A DNA stretch of 64,000 nucleotides from Anaeramoeba flamelloides (taxonomy: Eukaryota > Metamonada > Anaeramoebidae): contig JANTQA010000042.1 of NCBI GenBank assembly GCA_027625915.1, positions 4,042,001 to 4,106,000 of the forward strand. Reading direction: 5' to 3'. Positions within the stretch are counted from its first letter, which is position 1. Each line of letters opens with the position of its first letter. Positions 57,311 through 64,000 of the stretch are shown piece by piece. A model generated the notes under the pieces. The model ran no database searches. It was not told the origin of the DNA and saw only the letters and a program-made list of their open reading frames with translations. A program made the position numbers and the translations under genes.

Positions 57311-58382
57311 TATTGTTTTTGGATTTTAAATGTTTAACTTTTTTTCAATATCTAAATATTTCTTTTGTTGAGGATCATTATTCATCCAAAATAGACAGTA
57401 TATGCAATAAAAAAGACAAAGTAACAAATTTAGTTGAGAAATTTCAATATATGACTTTAAATATTTAGTAGGATAAATAAAAATGTAAAAAAAAAAATAA
57501 TTTTTTTCACAATTAATAATGAAATGTCATTATTGTCGACAATAAGAAGAGAATAATTCTTAAAAAACATTTGAAAGACTTTTTTAGAACTTTTAAAAAT
57601 TGATAGTCAGTATGATTTCAGTTTATTGATATTCAGATAAATTGTTTTAAAATTTAAAATACTTGATAAAATTTTTTAACACCCAAAAAAATTTAATAAA
57701 TTGATTAAAAAGAATTAACTAAGAAATTTGTTGCAAATTTTTTAAAGTCATCCAAATTAAAAATAATTGACTACTTTCAATCACCTGAAACTGTTTTTCT
57801 GAAAATCAAAAAACCAAAAAGGTTTTATAATCCCAAGTTTTTATAAAAATTGAATTGTAAAAACTTTTAAATTTAAAGTTATTAGATTTTTATTTTTTCA
57901 AGGATTCTACATATATTAAACCCAGTCGCATTTTCTTAATATGTCATATGTTGTGAACTCTTGATTTTGAAGTATGGTAAGTTACAAGATCTTTGCAATT
58001 TTTTAAAAGGTAAGATTTATTATCAATAATTTATCAATCTAACAAATCATTTTGACTAAAAGTACTCCAAAATTTTCTTGGAAAGGGTAGGAAATTTTAA
58101 AAATTCCTACTGTGTGGACTTTCACTTTCTATTCATTTATTGTTCAGTTTAGGTAAGAGGATAAGTATACATATATACTTGGAAATCAACCTGATGGAGA
58201 GTTCACCAAGAGGGAAACAAAATCGATTTCAAATTTCCAAAAAGATGTACCAAAATTTTTTAATTATTTTTGAATCAATGAGTGAGCTTGACTAAATCAA
58301 ACCCTAAACCAATAAGATTCAAATTATAGGATTTTGATTTTCCTTGAATAAATAATTGATAAACAGTTTTTTTTTGTTTTAT
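57311..58382. other. AT-rich spacer
   Basis: No gene. A short palindrome GTAGGAA...TTCCTAC lies at 58087-58110. Confidence 0.4.
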
Positions 58383-58551
58383 AGTATTGTAATCAAACAC
58401 TCAGAGTATTTACAGCCGTTTCAACTCAGGTGTGAATCGCACTCATTCGTTGAATGGTCAGGAAACATTTTAAATTGACTTGGAAGGTTTCCCAACCTTT
58501 CAATGAATGAGTGCGATTCACACCTGAGTTGAAACAGCTCTACAATACTGT
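58383..58551. repeat. Compact GC-richer hairpin upstream of the coiled-coil gene
   Basis: GTTTCAACTCAGGTGTGAATCGCACTCATTC at 58418-58448 is repeated exactly in inverted form at about 58506-58536, giving a 31-bp perfect stem extended by weaker pairing (TTGAATGGT / ACCTTTCAA). A second small hairpin (GGAAGGTTTCCCAACCTTTC) sits in the loop. Outer AGTATTGTA/TACAATACT repeats (58384, 58541) bracket the structure. It lies about 190 bp before the ATG of the next gene. It could be a short foldback element or a cis-acting or transcribed hairpin. Confidence 0.85.
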
Positions 58552-58736
58552 TCGTTCTGAATTACATTTTAAATTTGTAATAATTTCAAAACACAAAGAA
58601 TTGTGAATAGACAAATGTTTTATTGATTATTTTGCTTTTCGAATCAATGTTGTGAATTCAAAAAATTCATTTTTTAATAAAAAGTAATTATTTTTTCACA
58701 TTTCATCTTTGTTTGTTTTCATATTGTTTTGTTTTC

Positions 58737-59387
58737 ATGGACTTTTATCAATCAGAAGAAAAAATCACCAAAGAGAATGGAGACTTTCATACCTCTCTTC
58801 AAGAGTTACTTCAAGCAATTCCATTAAAAAAAGAAGAAAAAGAGGGCACTATTGTTTTTGGAAAAGAAAATAAATCTGTTGGTAATTTACTCAACACAGT
58901 CTCAACATCGCTGGGCACAATTACCAAACAATCAAATGAATTGACTCAGGAGATTGTAGAAAAAGAAGAGGCCTTTCAACTTGAAGGTATTGTTTCAAAA
59001 AGTTATCTTCGGAATTTGTTATCCAATTATAAAGAGCAAAGCAACGGGTTGACGCAATCGATCCAAAACTTGAACTCAAATTATACCACCACAAAAAAAG
59101 AAATGTTCCCTTTGCTGGAAGATCTGTTTACAAATTCTATGGTGCTAAACAACACTTTAGATCTTCTTGAAGAACAATGCTTATTGGCAATTGAAACTTC
59201 AAAAAGAATCGAAATTGCTGAAAAGAATATACAGGAAGGAGAAAAGAACTTTGAAAAGAAATTACAACAAACAAAAAAGTGGGAAAACCAAATCCAACAA
59301 CAAATTCAAAAACAAGAACAAGAACAAATTGAATTGGACAAACGAGAAGAAAAACTTGTTCAAGATTTTGAACAAAGCCTTATATAA
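58737..59387 (+). CDS. Coiled-coil protein of unknown function
   Basis: 216 residues from the ATG at 58737 (upstream in-frame codons lead only to a TTG) to TAA. No catalytic motif, signal peptide or membrane segment. Residues about 1-60 are acidic and polar. About 60-150 are amphipathic and Leu/Asn/Ser-rich (heptad-like LLNTVSTSLGTITKQSNELT). About 150-216 form a charged coiled coil dominated by Glu, Lys and Gln. The size and helical character recall small cytoskeletal or membrane-traffic adaptor subunits, but I do not recognise a family. It is intronless and GC-richer than its flanks, which supports a real gene. The hairpin at 58383-58551 lies in its putative promoter or 5' leader. Confidence 0.75.
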   Translation: MDFYQSEEKITKENGDFHTSLQELLQAIPLKKEEKEGTIVFGKENKSVGNLLNTVSTSLGTITKQSNELTQEIVEKEEAFQLEGIVSKSYLRNLLSNYKEQSNGLTQSIQNLNSNYTTTKKEMFPLLEDLFTNSMVLNNTLDLLEEQCLLAIETSKRIEIAEKNIQEGEKNFEKKLQQTKKWENQIQQQIQKQEQEQIELDKREEKLVQDFEQSLI

Positions 59388-59795
59388 GACCCATTTTAAT
59401 AATTAATTGATTTATGTTTGGTAAATAATAAATAATCAAAATAAATTGTTTTGTCTTTTTAATTGATCTGAATGTCAAACAAACAAAGTATTTGAAACAT
59501 GTTAATGGTTGTAAGCAATCACATTTAATTTAAATTAAAAATTATTCTCTTTTTGGAATTCAAATCTCGAATCAGGATACAGGATACACTTATGAGGCCT
59601 TGATTGTTTACTACATTTTTTAAAAATAAATTAATTTGATAATCTGTCTTCAATGATTCTCCAATAAACACTGTCTAAATATAATACAGAAACATTGCCT
59701 ATAATGAAATGATAGATTATAGGAAAGAAAATTTTATTAGATCGACAAGAAGTTGAAGTGATACTTTGATCCCCTTAAAAGAATTGTAATCCTTA

Positions 59796-60195
59796 AGGAA
59801 GTAGGTAGATTTTCCTATTTTGAAAAATTTTAATTGTGAGAGCCTTGCTGAAAAAATTTTTTTTGAGTGCCACCAGATATTGAAACTTTGGAACAAAAAT
59901 ATACCATTCACGAGTCTGTTCGTGAAAAAGAAAACAAACCAGAAGTAAATCAGAGTTGAATCTTTTATTTTTCAGATTTTTTGAACATTTTTTCTTTTTC
60001 TTATTTTTGGTTTTATTAAATGATATTTTGAATTCTGAAATGTGTTTATTCAGGATGGTTGAAATGAACCAAATCGTAAACCAAAAAAATAGACCCGAAA
60101 AGGCCTGTATTTTAAACAAATCTTTTTCTTTTAGAAGGCCAAACACGAAAGATCATTTTACCAGATAAACTTGTTGAAATCAAGTTTTAGAAAAA
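59796..60195 (-). mobile_element. TIR element family D, partial copy 3
   Basis: The terminal end AGGAAGTAGGTAGATTTTCC follows TA at 59794-59795; similarity to the right third of copies 1 and 2 continues to about 60195 and then stops. The 117-codon minus-strand frame inside lacks an ATG and reflects the repeat. Confidence 0.7.
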
Positions 60196-61473
60196 AAAAA
60201 TTGAAATAAAATATATTTTAGAAGATCACTTTATTCTTTATCTTCTTCATTTTGAAACAAGAATGAATAAGAAATTACCTTGGTAATCTCAACCCATTAC
60301 CCATTCTTCTTTTTTTTTTATTAAAATATTTATTTACAAATTTATTTACAAAATTCTTTTTTCGGATAGTTTTATCAAGCTAAGAAAAGGCAAAGAATAA
60401 AGTTTCAAAGATTAAAGTAAAAAGATTGAATTATCGAAATAAAATAAAACAATTACAACAACTTGAACCCAAAGTTAAAGAAAATATGAGTAAAAAAATT
60501 GGAAAGGAAGATCCTAAATTATTATGATTTTTACAATTTAATTCAAAATAAATTATTATCAAATAACTACATCCAATAATTTTTAATTTCTGAAGAAGAA
60601 AATTTAAAAAATATCTAAATTTCTTTTTATGAAATAAGTTAAGGAAATTAAATGAACTAAATGAAAATAGGATTTTAAAAAATATTTTTGGAAAATTCTC
60701 TAAAAATAGAAAGTAAATTGCTTCTCAAAAAGTTTTCAAATGAAAGTTTTCTCTATTTGAAATTAAAAATAAAATTTTGTAATAAAGAATAAGTAATTGT
60801 ATCAAATGTTATATATAAGATCAAGAAATAAATGTTTTTTTTTTTATATATTTTTTGAAAATTCATTTTTTAATTATTTCGATTTCCATTATTTAATTAG
60901 TATTGTAAAATATATTATAATATGGTATCCTGCGCTCACTTTTATTAAAACTCCAAATATTTTGTTAGAGAAATTATTTTAATGATTGGATTTCAGATAA
61001 ACAGAGAGAATCCATGATTTGTAAAGCACATCTCCTCCGGTAATTAATAATAAAACATATAATAAAAAAATTAATCTTTTTTTTTTTTTTTTCCATTTAC
61101 ATAGCTAAAGAACTTACAGAGATTTTATTTTTTAAATTCTTATCTCTAAAATCACAATTTTTCTGGGGATAATTGGTATATAACAAGAGTTTTTAAAGTT
61201 GATTTAAAGGGGTGACGACAAAAATTTTCACAAGATATTAACTTGAAATTTTATGATCTAAAATTAAATTGTTTTATAAACACTTCTTACTGTTATATTT
61301 CAGAATTATTTAAAATATTTAAATTGAAAAAATAAAAATAAAAATAAAAATAAAAAAAAATAAACATAAAAAAAAAAAAATAAACATAAAAAAAAAAAAA
61401 GGTGCTTAATTAATTAAAGTATTTAAAATAAAAATAAAAAGACATTCCCCATAATTAATGAAATTATGATTCA
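60196..61473. other. Convergent intergenic region with A-rich tandem repeats
   Basis: Mostly AT-rich. About 60390-60525 reads as a Lys/Asn/Gln-rich open stretch (KQLQQLEPKVKENMSKKIGK) without a start or domain, possibly a transposon remnant. A tandem AAATA/AAACATA array lies at about 61327-61402. Confidence 0.45.
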
Positions 61474-63168
61474 TCAATGTTTTTGTAAATTGGTAATATC
61501 TATATCAATTTTTTTTAATATTGTTAAAGATTTTGAATAGGCCTTTATTGTTTTATTATATTCTATTCTTTTCATTTTCGTTTGATTATCTTCAACAAGC
61601 AAATCTAAGATTTTTTCATCTTTTAATATGTTTTGGAATAAATGTTCTTGCAAATTTTTTGTGCTTTTCTTGATTAAATAATGAACAATACCTTTAGGTA
61701 TGGTATCGCCAATTTTTGATTTTATTATTTTGAAGTAATTTGAAATCAACTGTTTAATAATATCAACTTCTTCCTTTAATTGGCGGTTGTCATCATCGTC
61801 GTCTTCGTCGTCATCAATATCTATAATATTATTAGGTATTTCAAGATCCATTTTATTTGAGTTTGCATTTTTCCCATTTTTATGTTTGTTGTCGGTATTT
61901 GTTCTAGATTTTTTTGTAAAATTGCTTAATAGGTTTTTAAATAGGCCGTCTTCTAAGTGCCTTTTTCTTTCATTGTTTTTATTTTTCTTTTTCTTTTTCT
62001 TTTTCAATTTCTTATTTTTATTCTCTTTGATTATTAATCTTTTTGGTGAAATAAATTGTGGGTGGTCGACGTTGATATATGCGGTTTCTATTGAAATTAA
62101 GTTTTTGATAAATTCGCATGCTGGTATAAACAATTGATTAATGTATTCAATAGATGTGGAAATTATACGGTTCCTCAATTCGATGAAACGATCAAGTCTC
62201 GGTAGAGCAATTTGTTCGCGGAGGATATTTTCCAGTTCCTTGAGCGATTGCTCTGCGCATTGTAAACAGGGCTTTTTCAATAGAGATATTTTCGATTTGA
62301 CTAAGATCTCAAAGGAGGTGTCTGTAACAAATAGAGATTTTCTAATGCCCTGTGTGTTTTGTAAAATAATTTCAATTTCTTTATTTGAGACCTTGACTGT
62401 TGGATCGATGCCTTCAAGAAATACTTTGAAAATATCATAGAATACAAAATTCAATCTTGCGCCCCCCTGTAGCTTTGTCATGGACTGCTCTAATTCCAAT
62501 CCTCTTCCTTCAATTAAATCAGTATATTTTGTGGAAAATTCGCTGATAATTGAAGACAATAAAGAGCTTTTATTCGATCCATTGGGCGGTGTCCCCAAGG
62601 ATTTTAATTTCGATTTCGTTATTTTTAGCTCTCTGTTCAGGCTTTCAACTAAGCTCGGTACATTTTGTTGAATTGATCCAATGAAAAGCGATGACAGCCT
62701 TTCGGTGAGATATTTGATTCCATATTTATTTTGTAAAAGCTTATAAACTTTATGATTTTGAAAGAAGTTTTCTTCGTCGATGTGTGCTTTTCTGATGTCT
62801 TTGCCTTTATTAATATCTTCTTGGGATCTGTTGATAACAGGGATGTATCCTAACTTTAATGGGAACAATTTACCTTCCAAAATAGGCATAACATCAACAC
62901 CTTTGTCTAAAAGATCTAATTTTGTGATCACTCCTAATGTCCGATCGCCATTTGGATCAACTCTTTTACAAATCCGAAGTGCATCACTTGTCGCAATGTC
63001 CTGTGTTGCTGGAATGATGGCTAGTAATAAGGACTTGGGGTTTGAAATATATTTTAAAACCATTTTTTCAATTGTTTCAACAATGCTAAGTGGCTGGTTG
63101 ATGGTTGCGTTTTTTGTTAGACCGGGTAAATCGATCAGGGTGAGATCAACGAGTTTGGGTGAAAAAAT
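61474..63168 (-). CDS. Dynamin-related GTPase (Drp1/Vps1 type), 5' end outside window
   Basis: The last exon encodes 564 residues and ends in TGA. It opens at an AG acceptor before 63168 (AAAAAAG|ATTTTTTCACCC), phase 0, so the exon begins IFSPKLVDLTLIDLPGLTK, with G3 DLPG at residues 13-16. G4 TKLD (about 82-85) and the NRSQ block (about 113-116) follow, then the middle/stalk domain. A Lys-rich then Asp-rich disordered segment (about 385-455; a run of Asp at DDDEDDDDD) takes the place of a PH domain, and the exon ends in a GTPase effector domain (about 475-560). Lack of PH and PRD regions makes it Drp1/Vps1-like: mitochondrial, peroxisomal or endomembrane fission. The P-loop (GxxSxGKSS) and switch I must lie in upstream exons; none is visible between 63169 and 64000, so the gene is truncated by the window edge. 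Confidence 0.93.
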   Translation of the reverse strand: MFSPKLVDLTLIDLPGLTKNATINQPLSIVETIEKMVLKYISNPKSLLLAIIPATQDIATSDALRICKRVDPNGDRTLGVITKLDLLDKGVDVMPILEGKLFPLKLGYIPVINRSQEDINKGKDIRKAHIDEENFFQNHKVYKLLQNKYGIKYLTERLSSLFIGSIQQNVPSLVESLNRELKITKSKLKSLGTPPNGSNKSSLLSSIISEFSTKYTDLIEGRGLELEQSMTKLQGGARLNFVFYDIFKVFLEGIDPTVKVSNKEIEIILQNTQGIRKSLFVTDTSFEILVKSKISLLKKPCLQCAEQSLKELENILREQIALPRLDRFIELRNRIISTSIEYINQLFIPACEFIKNLISIETAYINVDHPQFISPKRLIIKENKNKKLKKKKKKKNKNNERKRHLEDGLFKNLLSNFTKKSRTNTDNKHKNGKNANSNKMDLEIPNNIIDIDDDEDDDDDNRQLKEEVDIIKQLISNYFKIIKSKIGDTIPKGIVHYLIKKSTKNLQEHLFQNILKDEKILDLLVEDNQTKMKRIEYNKTIKAYSKSLTILKKIDIDITNLQKH

Positions 63169-63778
63169 CTTTTTTATTGATTATTTGTATACGTATATAT
63201 AAATGTATAAGTTAATAAATTGTTTAAAAATCATAATTTTTAACTACAAATAAATTCTTTTTTGTAAAATTTTTGTTTTTTTTTTGATTATTCAAATTTT
63301 TTTTAATAATTTAAATTAAAAATGAAGGTGAGTAGGCTCTAAAAAAATTATTTGAAAAATTAGTTTATGTTTATATAGCCAAAGGTATAACTTAACTTTT
63401 TAAATAAATCAACTTTTCAAGTTACAATTCTGGAAAAAAAAAAAAGTCAAATTGATTTTAATAGTAAAATAGTAGTAAAAGTTCTCGTTTTCAAATATTA
63501 TTTGACGGATTTTTTTTTGTATATTTTTCATTTAAAAACTAAGTTTAAATATGGGTTTTATTATTTGAATTAAAATAGAATTCCAAACGTCAAATGAAAA
63601 ACAAAATTTTGAGAATGTTCAATTTTTGAAAAATTGAGAATTTTAATTGTAAACATTAGTAAAAGTGACTTTTTTGGATTTTTTGATGCTCTGATTTTTC
63701 ATTCGGGTGAAATTGACTTTTAGATTTTAACAATTGGCATTAATCCAGTTTGAGTAATTTCAGTTTCAGATATCTAAA

Positions 63779-64000
63779 CTCCATTTCACTAAAAGTGGCC
63801 CAGCCAAAAATGAAAAAGTCACTTTATTTTTAAGAATCAACCAAACTTAGATTGTTTAGAAATACGAGAAATAATAAACTTCATATAAGAGTCCATAATT
63901 ATAAAAGAAACCCCTGAACAAACCATAAATTTCAAAAAAAAATAATGTTAAAAAAATTTTTTGGGGCCCATTCATTGGAACGTCTCGTGCAAAATTCTCA
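63779..64000 (-). mobile_element. MITE family B, reverse copy cut by window end
   Basis: Begins AACTCCATTTCACTAAAAG and continues through AAAATGAAAAAGTCACTTT and GGAACGTCTCGTGCAAAATT, as in copy 2, until the window stops. It lies in the intron or upstream region of the dynamin gene. Confidence 0.82.

Noticed and set aside
60390-60525. Lys/Gln-rich open stretch (KQLQQLEPKVKEN)
   Set aside because: No start codon, short, not matched elsewhere in the window; kept only as a note in the intergenic entry.
62141-63202. Plus-strand frames opposite the dynamin exon
   Set aside because: Shadow frames of a long, well-conserved coding exon on the minus strand.

Overview
This is an extremely AT-rich nuclear window from a eukaryote. 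Coding islands are slightly GC-richer and are separated by, and internally split by, long A/T-homopolymer-rich DNA. Recognisable genes use GT-AG introns and the standard code (TAA and TGA both serve as stops). Gene content is typical of a free-living amoeboid or flagellate protist: a Rab GTPase, C2/RasGAP/DUF547 signalling domains, a BTB protein, a dynamin and a TRF4-type nucleotidyltransferase. Lys/Asn/Gln-rich low complexity and large, repeat-filled introns would fit an Anaeramoeba-like amoeba, but the species is my guess. No rRNA, tRNA, CRISPR or prokaryotic feature was seen.

Genes, left to right: a broken tyrosine-recombinase element (about 901-2133, +); a 5-TM metallophosphoesterase (6418-9472, +, three exons); a TRF4/TENT4-type nucleotidyltransferase (15046-13796, -); a BTB-BACK protein (about 22623-21658, -, first exon uncertain); an endonuclease/exonuclease/phosphatase protein (27129-27965, +); a five-exon Rab-like GTPase (33704-39837, +) whose last intron is about 5.2 kb; a minus-strand multi-exon gene with RasGAP and DUF547 domains (47827-42053), very probably continuing upstream into a C2 domain (52866-52082) to give one C2-RasGAP-DUF547 gene of about 10.8 kb; a coiled-coil protein (58737-59387, +); and a dynamin-related protein (63168-61474, -) whose P-loop exon lies beyond the right edge.

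The spaces and large introns are largely made of non-autonomous, TA-flanked inverted-repeat elements (MITEs, probably Tc1/mariner-like) and long foldback palindromes. At least a dozen families are recognisable because they recur in the window or carry terminal inverted repeats; for reference I call them A, B/J, C, D, F, G, H, I, L, M, O, P and Q. Several are nested (B inside C, G inside F, P inside Q, I inside F, and a retroposon-like insert inside J). Many apparent ORFs of 60-155 codons are artefacts of these repeats. Functionally the genes are unrelated housekeeping and signalling genes (membrane fission, vesicle traffic, small-GTPase control, RNA tailing). The Rab gene and the RasGAP-DUF547 gene are neighbours but convergent, and no operon-like logic is implied.
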